This document shows, piece after piece, positions 26,915 through 37,312 of a DNA stretch of 64,000 bases. The notes under the pieces are model-generated. The model did not search any database and was not told the origin of the DNA. It saw only the letters and a list, made by a program, of their open reading frames with translations. How positions within the stretch are numbered: position 1 is the first letter of the stretch; each line of letters begins with the position of its first letter. The position numbers and the translations under genes are program-made. Source of the stretch: Metaphire vulgaris (Eukaryota; Annelida; Clitellata; Crassiclitellata; Megascolecidae); the NCBI GenBank assembly GCA_018105865.1, contig CM030868.1, forward strand, positions 2,999,113 to 3,063,112, given 5' to 3'.

Positions 26915-27525
26915 CAGTGGCGTTTCTTGGGTGGAGCTGGGGAGGCTGTAGCCCCCAGATTTCAGCTCCCCCATAGCAGATGACCTTCTTTTGCTTGTCA
27001 GTTATTTTCAGGGGTTGTTTAACTGGGATGGTGGACATTTTTTTGCTCATAAGACTTCTAGTATAGGATAGGGGCTGTCCATTAATTATGTAAACAAATT
27101 AGGGGGAAGGGTTTTTAAACAGTTTGACAGTTGTTGACAGGGGAGGGGATCAAGAGAAATTGACGTCAACAATTTCATTTTTTTACAAATGATAAAAAAT
27201 AGGAAATTTCATGGAATAATATTTATTACAATGGAAAAAAGTCTGACAAATAAAAAAAGGTCATCACCACCACATCATGACACTTGCTGAACAAAGGAAA
27301 AGGTCTCGTCGCTGCAAAAATAATAACCTTCTAAACTTTTTAGGGACCCGTCACTGGTCTTAGTGGAGGGGATCAAAAGTTTTTGACATAATTATAGGGG
27401 GTCACTGAAAGTTGACAGTTGTTGACAAGGGGAAGGGGTCAAAAATTACCCAAAAATTGTTGACATAATTAATAAATAGCCTCATAGGGCTTAGCCCCGG
27501 TTTTTTCTGACTAGAACCGCCACTG
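26915..27525. mobile_element. CAGTGGCG-ended DNA element containing a PIF-like MITE
   Basis: Left CAGTGGCGTTTCTTGGG, right CTAGAACCGCCACTG. The flanks show no duplication. Most of the interior is the palindromic element at 27072-27484, so this is a nested pair. Confidence 0.45.
27072..27484. mobile_element. PIF-like MITE, inverted copy
   Basis: Starts GGGGCTGTCCATTAATTATG; the interior is the reverse complement of 9084-9499 (GACAGTTGTTGACAGGGGAG, AATTGACGTCAACAATTTC). The right end is degraded. Nested in the element at 26915-27525. Confidence 0.65.
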
Positions 27526-27854
27526 CATCAGCCGATGGCACATCAATTTAAAATCCTTGAAGCTCCAGATCAAATCGAGGGTACCTGGTCAGACAGCCAG
27601 TGACAGTCTATGGTGGGGATATAAGGCAGGTGAAAAAGATGAGGTTTTACTCTTGTTCTAAATTTGTATAATGCATTAGGCTTAGCAATCCGCACATTAG
27701 GCTGAGAGCCTGAGACAACGAGTTCCAGAGTTTGGAACCAGGAAAACAGGAAAATTGGAATGACTTATTGGATTCAACAATGGGGATTATGATTCAAATC
27801 AAGGAGCGACCATCAACTGATGTCAAATTACTAAAATGACGCTTTAGAAGCTCG

Positions 27855-27876
27855 ATGGTGGTGGTGGTGGTGGTGG

Positions 27877-27952
<76 letters not shown>

Positions 27953-27953
27953 A
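27855..27953. repeat. (GGT)n-(GAT)n array
   Basis: Eight GGT units, then about 24 GAT units. A GAT tail is typical of RTE-like LINE ends, but no coding remnant was recognised just upstream. Confidence 0.9.
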
Positions 27954-28770
27954 TTAACCGCATTAAATCTGATAGCACATGTAGTGACTCAATGCCAGTC
28001 TGCTCGCAACCTGTTAGGATATGGAGTACAATTGATTGATGCTTTAAAATTACGCTTTTTCGAATGGTGCTACAGAACAAAAGGTGCTGGCAAAAATATG
28101 AGGTCGCATAACTATCATCATCATCATCATCATGTTCTCTGTCTTGGAACAGGTTCAGGGCTCCATTGATTCCATAAATACCAGTCCACAGTTCAGTTAA
28201 TTTTAGCTAAAGCGGAGACATTCAAATGAGCTGGTTCAATCGAGTTATACAAAAATGTGTACAATGTTGTACAACAGGCAGCTCACCAATCTTAACTATT
28301 ATTGGCAACCAGTGGCGTAGCCAGAGTTTCAGGAAATGATGGCGCCGTCGAGAAAGCATTTTTAATGAGACTTGAGTTAATTACGGCGCCCTGGAGAAAA
28401 TTTTTCGAAGACAGTAAGACAACTTATAGCAATCACCATTCAACGAGTAAATTTCCCCGCAAGCTTTGCCAAAATCGCCTGAATGGGTGCCCCGTTCCCC
28501 TTGTAGATACGCCAACGGCTTACTGAAAATGTGACATTCTTTTCTTGTCCTTGATATTAGAGTATCAACCAATCAGAGGACTTTAGGTCAAATTAACGTC
28601 AAGTGATTGGTTGAAACTTTAAGCAGTAGGCTACTTTGAGCGCTAATTTAGCCAAATTTCTAGGTCTTCTCGAACTTTCTTCGCTCGGGTGATGTTCGTT
28701 CGTTCGAAACATCGTCGAATTTTCTAGAAAATTCGACAACATTTTGGTCGTTAGTTAGTTAGTTAGTTAG

Positions 28771-28801
<31 letters not shown>

Positions 28802-28805
28802 AGTA

Positions 28806-28872
28806 ACAGTGGTTCTCATACAGGGCAGTCCCTACTGAACCACTTTAAACCTTGTTATATTATATATTATGA
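28806..28872 (+). mobile_element. 3' terminus of the CR1-like LINE (short copy)
   Basis: CAGTGGTTCTCATACAGGGC, CAGTCCCTACTGAACCACTT and a TATATTATATATTATG tail match the LINE end at 5580-5655. It follows a (TTA)n run and a TTAG tetranucleotide run (28751-28800). Confidence 0.65.
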
Positions 28873-28879
28873 TATACTA

Positions 28880-29700
28880 GGTTATGGTTAAGGTGTTAAG
28901 GAGACAGTTAGTTTAATTCTGGTTAGTCACCAACTTTCAAGGGGCGGCATTTTATCTAATATAATTTTATGACTAGGGATACTGTTAATACTGAATAGTA
29001 TTAGAGTTTAGATAGTTTGTCTTTAAAACGCGGCTAGGTTCGAGCATTTCATATGTCGTCATATAATATTAATAATTTATAACTAAAAATTTATGTAAGT
29101 AAGTGCCATGAAACTGCCAGTTGTGTAATCTAATATAGATAGTATATATGGTGATAGGTAGGTTAAGGTTTAGCATTTCCCATTGTGACATTCAGTGTAT
29201 TTTTTGGGGCATTTGGGCCAAGGACATTTTCATGGCGATGACTGCAAATATCTTATGCAGTATTCTGCATATCTTTTCGTGCGGCACGTGCGGTGAAATC
29301 CTTGCGCAAGGTCTAGGTCGCGATTATTTTTAAATATAATACAAAGTGATATTCGCATGATTCTATGTGGATTTGTCCAAATTCTATCATTTGTTTGTAT
29401 TTCAGGGATGTTAAAATGGTTAAACACTGAATGTCATAATCTAATCTAATTTAATTAGGATATTGGGTAGGCCTATGGTAAAGACTTTAACTAATAGTAT
29501 GCTTAGGGGCAGCCTCATGGCAATGGCAATATTTGGATGCTCATACTAATGCGATAATTAGTCAAAAAGTCCTTAATTAATATTTTATCTAGAATAATAA
29601 CTTAGCAATGCAGTCTATTGAATTTTGGTGACTGCCATCATTGATAGATAGAGGCAGATAGGCAGTGATTTCATTTGGTGTTTGATTAAGGTCTATAGGT
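28880..29700. other. Unassigned sequence before the tandem array
   Basis: AT-rich, no repeats recognised and no long frame. If the array is transcribed, this is where its promoter would lie, but no promoter element stands out. Confidence 0.35.
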
Positions 29701-29701
29701 A

Positions 29702-32661
29702 CCGTCATTGAGGATCGGCATCGCAAAGACCTCCAACCGACTTCCAAAGATCAGGACCGTCGCATGATCGTCACCGACTTTTTTGTATTTAGTATCGTGC
29801 ATTATGCATTGCATTATTGTTTTGATGTGTATTTTCAGCTATTTCATCCATTCGATTTTCATCGCCAAGGCGGAGGATCGTCACCTAATGCAGGACCCCC
29901 GCCGTTCCAAGTATCGACTCTTATTGTTTTCATGTGTATTTTCAGCGTTTCAGGATCCCAAGGACATCCATTCGACCGGATCGTCATCGGAGGATCGTCA
30001 CCTAATGCAGCGCTGCCACCATTTTTTTTTTTTTATTTTTTTAGTATCATTTTTTTGTTTTCATGTGTATTTTCAGCTGTTTCAGGATCCCAAGGACATC
30101 CATTCGACATCGATTTCGCATATTGTTTTGGATCGTCACCTAATGCAGCGCTGCCCCAGGCCAGCGTTACATTTTTTTCATTTTATTGTATTTAGTATCG
30201 TATTGTGCCTGCATTATTGTTTTCATGTGTATTTTCAGCTGTTTCAGATCCCAAATCCATTCGACATCGACATCGACTGCAGCGCTCGCCGGAGGATCGT
30301 CACCTAATGCAGCGCTGCCCCGGCCATTTTTCATTTTTTTTTATTTTTATTGTATTTAGTATCGTATTATGCATTGCATTTTGTTTTGATGTGTATTTTC
30401 AGCTGTTTCAGGATCCCAAGGACATCCATTCGATCGACTCTTCGACACCGCCAAAGATCCGGATCGTCGTCGATACTGCAGCGCTGCCCCCGGCCGCGTT
30501 TTTTTCCATTTTTGTATTTAGTATCGACAGCTAGCATTATTGTTTTCATTTTATTGTTTTCGATTTGTTATCCAGCAAGGACATTTTTTCCATTGTATTT
30601 AGCATTATTGTTTTCATGTGTATTTTCAGCTGTTTCAAGATCCCAAGGACATCCATTCACATCGACTGATGCTGTATTTGCAGCTATTTTAGGATCCTGC
30701 ATTATTGTTTTCATGTGTATTTTCAGCTGTTTCAGGATCCCTCATCCAATCGACTCTTCGACACCGCCAAAGATCCGGATCGTCATCGACTGCAGCGCTG
30801 CCACCGGCCGCGTTCCATTTTTTCTCTTTTATTGTATTTAGTATTGTATTATGCATTGCATTATTGTTTTGATGTGTATTTTCAGCTATTTCAGGATCCC
30901 AAGGACATCCATTCGACATCGACTCTTCGACACCGCCAAAGATCCGGATCGTCATCGACTGCAGCGCTGCCACCGGCCGCGTTCCATTTTTTCTCTTTTA
31001 TTGTATTTAGTATTGTATTATGCATTGCATATTGTTTTGATGTGTATTTGCAGCTATTTCAGGATCGCAAGGACCTCCAATCGACTCTTCGACACCGCCA
31101 AAGATCCGGATCGTCATCGACTGCAGCGCTGCCACCGGCCGCGTTCCATTTTTTCTCTTTTATTGTATTTAGTATTGTATTATGCATTGCATATTGTTTT
31201 GATGTGTATTTGCAGCTATTTCAGGATCGCAAGGACCTCCATTCGACTCGACTCGACACCGCCAAAGATCCGGATCGTCACCTACTGCAGCGCTGCCCCC
31301 GGCCGCGTTCCATTTTTTTTCTTTTATTGTATTTAGTATTGTATTATGCATTATTGTTTTGATGTGTATTTGCAGCTATTTCAGGATCGCAAGGACCTCC
31401 AATCGACTCTTCGACACCGCCAAAGATCCGGATCGTCATCGACTGCAGCGCTGCCACCGGCCGCGTTCCATTTTTTCTCTTTTATTGTATTTAGTATTGT
31501 ATTGTGCCTTGCATTATTGTTTTGATGTGTATTTTCAGCTGTTTCAGGATCCCAAGGACATCCATTCGACTCTTCACCGCCAAAGCGGAGGATCGTCACC
31601 TATCGTCATCGACTACATTTTTCTTTTTATTGTATTTAGTATCGCAGCCTGCATTATTGTTTTCATGTGTATTTTCAGCTTTTCAGGATCCCAAGACATC
31701 CATTCGACATCTTTTATTGTATTTAGTATTGTATTGTATTTAGTATCGACAGCCTGCATTATTGTTTTGATGTGTATTTTGCAGCCCATTTCCATTCGGA
31801 TCGCAGGATCGGACCTCCAATCGACTCTTCGACACCGCCAAAGCATCCGGATCGTCATCGATTCTGCAGCGCTGCCACCGCAGCGTTCCATTTTTTCTTT
31901 TATTGTATTGTATTTATTGTATTGTATTTTCAGCTGTTTCAGGATCCCAAGGATATCCATTCGACATCGTTTTGATTCGTATTTGCAGCTATTTTTTTTT
32001 CAGTATTTAGATCGCTGCATTATTGTTTCATGATTTTCAGCTGTTTCAATCCCAAGGACATCCATCGACAACGCCAAAGATCCGGATCGTCATCGACTGC
32101 AGCGCTGCCACGGCCGCGTTCCATTTTTTTCTTTTATTGTATTTAGTATTGTATTATGCCTGCATTATTGTTTTGATGTGTATTTGCTGTTTCAGGATCC
32201 TTCATCCATTCGGATCGCCAAGGACCGTCCAATCGACTCTTCGACACCGTATTTAGTATCCAAAGATTTTCAGCGGATCCCAAGGACATCCATTCGACAT
32301 CGACAGCGCGGAGGATCGTCACCTACTGCAGCGTTCCCCGCCGCGTTTTTTTTTTTTTTTATTTATTGTATTTAGTATTGTATTATGCATTGCATATTGT
32401 TTTGATGTGTATTTTCAGCTGTTTCAGGATCCATTCGAGACAAGCCATCGACATTCGACATCGCCAAAGATCCGGAGGATCGTCACCTACTGCAGCGCTG
32501 CCCCGACCGTTACATTTTTTTTCTCATTTTATTGTATTTAGTATCGTATTGTGCCTGCATTATTGTTTTGATGTGTATTTTCAGCTGTTTCAGGATCCCA
32601 AGGACATCCATTCGGACGGACATCGCCATGGAGGATCGTCACCGACTGTAGCGCTGCACCT
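29702..32661. repeat. Tandem array of ~160-170-bp units with 3' splice-site-like cores
   Basis: About 18-20 imperfect units. Each has an AT-rich half (TTTATTGTATTTAGTAT, GCATTATTGTTTTGATGTG, TATTTTCAGCTGTTTCAGGA) and a GC-rich half (CCCAAGGACATCCATTCGAC, CACCGCCAAAGATCCGGATC, CATCGACTGCAGCGCTGCC). The TATTT(T/G)CAGCT motif recurs near 29830, 29938, 30066, 30228, 30392, 30620, 30719, 30875, 31045, 31208, 31365, 31532, 31672, 31776, 32178, 32408 and 32574. Spacing in the most uniform part (30.8-31.5 kb) is 158-170 bp. Central units are nearly identical, while edge units are truncated and shuffled, as expected of unequal exchange. Stop codons are rare on +, so several long open frames (up to 224 codons) cross it; because the period is not a multiple of 3 and the frames rotate, I treat them as by-products. 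Confidence 0.9.
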
Positions 32662-32810
32662 TTAGATATTTGTCATATTGAATTTATTTCTTGTTTTGTC
32701 TATCTGTTAATTCTGTACATTTTTTGGGGTGCGCACCCTACCTTTTTATTTTGTCTGTAAATCGCATTAATGATTTTGTATGTGACATGTTTATGCTATT
32801 TTCATGCAGG

Positions 32811-32988
32811 TGCAGGTACATCTCCTTCATCACACAGAAGCCGAATCACAAAGAGCTTGGAGTTGACCAACCCTACCCTGACCCACTCTCCCCTGACTCC
32901 AGCCGTGTGTGTGCATGCGTTTATAAATTCACTGTCTGTAGTTGTTTATGTTATTATGTACTGTTTTTTGTACTTATTTGAGGGGTAA
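32811..32988 (+). CDS. Possible terminal exon with C-terminal hydrophobic segment
   Basis: A pyrimidine-rich tract ending in TTTTCATGCAG precedes an open frame: GAGTSPSSHRSRITKSLEL, then NPTLTHSPLTPAV, then a hydrophobic stretch (SLSVVVYVIMYCFLYLF) and a stop at 32986. The Ser/Pro/Thr-rich part looks exon-like; the rest could be a tail-anchor helix or translated non-coding sequence, as it overlaps a short TG-rich run. It lies 150 bp after the 29.7-32.7 kb tandem array. No family recognised. Confidence 0.25.
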
Positions 32989-32989
32989 T

Positions 32990-34600
32990 GCCCACAATGA
33001 GCATCATTATTATGATTGTTATAGTTGCTTCTTCTTTTGTTTGTAAGTTATTTTTATGCTGTTTTTTAGGTGTTTGACTAACATACTAACATATCTGTGC
33101 ATGTCTATTTTTTATTGTGCATGCTGATGCTCATTGTGGGTGTCCAGGACGGGGCATTTCATGTTTCGGGTAAGAAAATTCAGAAACTCCCAACCGTTAG
33201 CGGTATAATGTATTTAGAAGAACAGAATTTTCCAAATTTTGTTTTATGCATTTCTTAATTTCAAACTTAATCTGGTTAACTGTTGGGAGTCATGATTGTT
33301 TCATTTATTTTGGACCTTCCCTTTTCTCTCAAAATTTCAGTGTGCCCTTAATATTTTGGGTGCAAAATTTACACTGAAAAATTTTAGTTATCAAATTTTC
33401 AAGGGGGGCCCGTCCCTCTCATGCTCACAGCCTCATCGTGGCGAGAGGGTGAACAGCTAATCAAATGGGTTCTCTTGAGGGTGTCCTGCATGTGCCGGAC
33501 AGTTTCAATGATTAGCTGGCCAATGTGAGCACCACTCGTACTATTTGACCATGTCTGACATTGGTCTGTTTTGTCTTTGTAGTGTGGTGTGCTCGCGTTC
33601 CGAAGGATCTTCCGGATGTTTTCGCTGTTGCCGTAATTTGGTTCGCCGTCTTGTTGATTCGACTGAAATTTGGTCGGGTGTTGCTTATCCAGATCTGCAC
33701 CAACCGATTGTCGTTCCAGTTTCAACTCCAGTTAATCGACAGAGAGTTCGACAACAGATGACATGGCAATCTGAACCAACCGATTGTCGTTCCAGTTTCA
33801 ACTCCAGTTAATCGACAGAGAGTTCAACAACCGATGACATGGCAATCTGAACCAACCGATTGTCGTTCCAGTTTCAACTCCAGTTGAATCGACAGAGTTT
33901 GACATGACAATGCACTCTAGCACCTGAGCAGACCTTCAAGAACTATTTCTGTGCTCATTGTTGACTTGTTAATGCTGTCGACAGCACCTTTGACTTTGAC
34001 ATTTGCTCTGTTTCCAATGATGCACAAATTGTTCAGATAGCGTGAAAGTCTAAGTGCCTAAGAATAAGTACTGTTCAACTGTTGTGTTACTTTTTAAAGT
34101 GCTGTACAGTATTAATCAATGAGAAAGTCATATAAGATAACTGCAGAAGAAATGATAATTTTATATATTTTATTAATTTATTATATTGTTCTTCAAACAA
34201 TTATTTCCTCCATAGCTGCAACGTCCCAACCACAATGACCATTTGGATTAAATACAATACTATATCTACTGATGTCAACCTCGACAGAAATGTAATTGCA
34301 AAGTCAAATAATACAAGTACACTGGTTATGCAAAATGAAATTTGTTGAAAGATGTTTTGAGCTGTGATTCTACACAATTTTGGCATGCTGATTTCAGAAT
34401 TTCTCCACGTCACATTGTTTAACAAATTGCAAATAAAGTTTCACGTGGTTACAATGGGAAACATTGCCAGTTTGAATAACACAAAATTAAAAAACAAAAT
34501 GGGTGCCACAGAATTTTACTAAATCAAGTAGAGACTGATATTATAAACTGTATAAATACAGTTTGCTGAGGCATATAAAAAGTTGCAAACAATTTCAACA
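32990..34600. other. Intergenic with inverted and tandem repeats
   Basis: A perfect 16-bp inverted repeat CCCACAATGAGCATCA (32991-33006) / TGATGCTCATTGTGGG (33125-33140) and the 76-bp tandem repeat. Frames in 33.4-33.8 kb overlap on both strands and show no family resemblance. Confidence 0.45.
33700..33905. repeat. 76-bp tandem repeat, about 2.6 copies
   Basis: CAACCGATTGTCGTTCCAGT starts units at 33701, 33777 and 33853; each continues TTCAACTCCAGTTAATCGAC and GATGACATGGCAATCTGA. Copies 1 and 2 are nearly identical, so the amplification is recent. Confidence 0.85.
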
Positions 34601-34612
34601 GTCGGCATATAA

Positions 34613-35895
34613 TCATGGAATGAAGCTGTGCTTCCTTGACTTTCTGGTGTGGCTCGTAGCAGTCAAGTCTCTCTTCAAACACCAGCAGTAATCGGTCATC
34701 ATATAAGTGTCCCATCTGCCCTGGTAGCGAGTCTCCATAGTCTTCACATCCTGGTGGAATCGCTCACCTTGTTCCTCACTCACAGTACCCAAATTTTCAG
34801 GGAAATAATCTAGATGGGAGTGTAGGAAGTGCACCTTGAGGCTCATGGTGCAACCAAGTCGCCTAAAACTTTGCAGCATGTCCTCCACTATGTTAACATA
34901 TTTGGCAACCTTGGTGTTACCTAGAAACTTACTAACAATGTTACAGAATCCTCTCCATGCAAATCTTTCTAGTCCTTGCACTGTCTGTTCAAAATTGATA
35001 TCCGGCATTAGCTTTCGTACTTGTGGTCCATAAAACACTCCTGCTTTGATCTTTTCTGTAGTAAAAGCTGTGAACTTTTCATTTATGTTCTTAAAACAAG
35101 TACATTCTTTATCTAGAGCCTTTACAAATTGCTTCATAAGTCCCAGCTTTATATGAAGAAAGGGCAGTAAGATTTTACTTTAATCTGCCAAGTTCTCATG
35201 CAAGATGGTCTTAGAACCAGGAGTTAGTGACTGTCTTGCTGGGACCAAGTACCATGAGAATGTTACTACACTGTACATAAGACAGAAGATTCCTGGCCTT
35301 TAAATGGGGTCCTAACAGTTCAGAAACTATGAGAGACTTAAATCTCAAACCAGGTCATTGAGTTCACCCTGAGTAAATGGCAATGGTTTGTCAAGTTCTT
35401 GCTCTGACACATACTCATCGTGCCCTGCACTACAACAACCAACTTGCATCTCCCTTTCCAAATCACTGTTGTCTGTTATGTCATCAGCAGCTATGCACCT
35501 CTGTGAATCAGGCACAGGAAGACCTGCACCATGAGGAACTGGTCTTATTGCTGATGGCAGAGATGGGTATGCCACAGTCTTCTTGTTCTTTGTGTTGAAG
35601 CCACTTATGTCTACCATACAGAAGTAACAGTCATCACAGTGGTTCTCCTGCTCCCTCCAGACTATTGGGATAGCAATGACTAATGACACCTTCTTTCCTC
35701 TTTTCCAGCTGCGCAACACTTCAACACAAGTACGACAAACGACGCGAGGTGCCCATACTTTATCGTGGTCTCATGTTTCTCCATGAAGTACTTGTATATA
35801 GTTTTTTTTAACGGGTTCTGTATTGCTCCGTCTTTGTTTCTTTACAGTGAAACTTTCACAGCTGTAACAAAATGAATACAGACTTTTCTTACAGT
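34613..35895 (-). pseudogene. Broken, internally deleted copy of a multi-copy uncharacterised protein family
   Basis: Read on the minus strand from about 35895: a Cys-containing N-terminus (FCYSCESF), KVWAPRVVCRTCVEVLRSW, IPIVWREQENHCDDCYFCMV, YPSLPSAIRPVPHG, GELNDLV. Then, after breaks, LTPGSKTILHENLAD, ILLPFLHIKLGLMKQFVKAL, and the C-terminal block FLHSHLDYFPENLGTVSEEQ, GERFHQDVKTMETRYQGRW, MTDYCWCLKRD. These blocks occur in long uncharacterised proteins present in many copies in insects, cnidarians and other animals (from memory), suggesting a mobile or amplified origin. Disruptions: an in-frame TGA in the N-terminal part (about 35775), TGA after ELNDLV (35345), a nearby frame change, and TAA after HENLAD (about 35180). 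The usual central region between these halves is missing. Longest intact pieces: 35345-35719 and 34613-35137. Confidence 0.7.
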
Positions 35896-35963
35896 GATTC
35901 TTATTTGAAAAACATTCATCCCTCTTGGAAGCCATATTATGCATTCTATACCATCAAAATGAC

Positions 35964-36144
35964 CAGTGGCGGCTCCACCGGGGGGAGGGGGGCAGAGGGG
36001 CCCGTGCCCCCTATTGAGTGCCTGGCCCCCCAGTTGGGACCCTATACTTAATGCTACATACATTAAACAACAAATGGTTGCCCTCTGATTAGAATTTGCC
36101 ACCCCAACGGCCCCCCCACTTGCCAAATCCTAGAGCCGCCACTG
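35964..36144. mobile_element. hAT MITE with exact 8-bp target duplication
   Basis: Ends CAGTGGCGGCTCC / AGAGCCGCCACTG, flanked on both sides by AAAATGAC. 181 bp, rich in G and C runs. Same terminal family as 13235-13624. Confidence 0.85.
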
Positions 36145-36149
36145 AAAAT

Positions 36150-37310
36150 GACACATTTTACATCAAAAATTACTAAGATAATATATGTATACAGCAAAGA
36201 TTCATGCAAGTCTAGTCAAGTTATGGTGAGGAATTATATAATTGATGATAAATAAGACAGCTAATATATTATAGTTATTAACTTCACATGCAATTTGGCT
36301 GCGAAAATCGAAGATTTACGTTCTTCAAAATTACTGTTTTTTTGAAAAATCTTACGTGATGGCTAAAAACTAAGTTCATTTTCGTTTTCAGCATGTCAAA
36401 ATCCTTTTGAAAAAAGTGTTTTCAAACATCTTTTTGGTCGCATACCAGTGGTATCACACAAATCAAACCCAAAAAATATATTAGAAATTACCCAAGCTTT
36501 GGCTATAGCAACTTTATACTAATAATAATAATAATTATGCACTTCTATAGCACCAGTTCTAATACCCAAGGTATCAATCGATGGTACTTCAAAATCAATC
36601 CGCAAAAGATCCAGGTCATTCCAGAGATAAGTCAGAGGGAGAGATTAAGATTAAGCGGATAGGAATAAGGAACTACTGCGGTCTTGCAGATTGAAAAAGC
36701 TATAGAAATTCACGAGCTTTTGCTTACTTTACTTACTTATATTTTTATAAATGTAAGCCCTTTTGGCGTGATATTAATTTCCCCAGGAGAGCCTCTGGTG
36801 TTGATATCTGGGACAGTCGGCATGCAAAGAAGGTCCAGAAGTCAGGACTCCGGGTCGACCTCTCCCCTCGTCTTCTTCTGATCTCTGTTTTCAAAGTGGA
36901 CGATCGAAAGTATGCGAAATAATAATACTAACAATAAGTAATAAACTCTCTAGTCTTATACTTGTATAGCGCCACTTATTAGTACGAAAATCGATTAAAT
37001 GAAATCTTTACAAATCAGTTAAATTAGTAAGAGGAAACTAATTTCAGATAAACAACGATGATGATAATATTTTTATGCAGCTTATTTTTGCGGGATAAAA
37101 ACCAGTAAAATCGGAAATAGGCAAGGTTTTCACACCTTCTCATTGCAATCATCCGAGATTGAATCCTTTCAACGGGGACACTTAAGGGCCAAAACCACCA
37201 AATATTTATCATGTGATGTGGAACGAAGTTCTGTGACAAACATTGGTGATCATGAACATTGCTTGTGAAGTAATGATTTTGCATTTTTCTTTCTCAGGAA
37301 TTGTTGTCTA
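36150..37310. other. AMACR upstream region
   Basis: Contains the SINE-like repeat (36535-36745). An acceptor-like TTTCTCAG lies at 37291-37298, just before the AMACR ATG, so a 5' UTR exon may exist upstream. No promoter motif was clear. Confidence 0.4.
36535..36745. repeat. SINE-like repeat, longest copy, upstream of AMACR
   Basis: ATAATTATGCACTTCTATAG, ATCAATCGATGGTACTTCAA through AAAGCTATAGAAATTCACGA, GCTTTTGCTTACTTTACTTA. Gives the fuller body of the family whose 3' core recurs elsewhere. Confidence 0.5.
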
Positions 37311-37312
37311 AA

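Noticed and set aside
30715..31362. Long open frames (up to 224 codons) through the 29.7-32.7 kb array
   Set aside because: The repeat unit lacks stops in several frames and its period is not a multiple of three, so such frames arise automatically. The peptides are rotated repeats of the same DNA.
29702..32661. CRISPR-like or VLR-like cassette array
   Set aside because: No spacer/repeat regularity and no leucine-rich or other module pattern. The units are degenerate tandem repeats.
33399..33811. Overlapping frames on both strands around 33.4-33.8 kb
   Set aside because: No recognisable protein, and they enter the 76-bp tandem repeat; they shadow each other.
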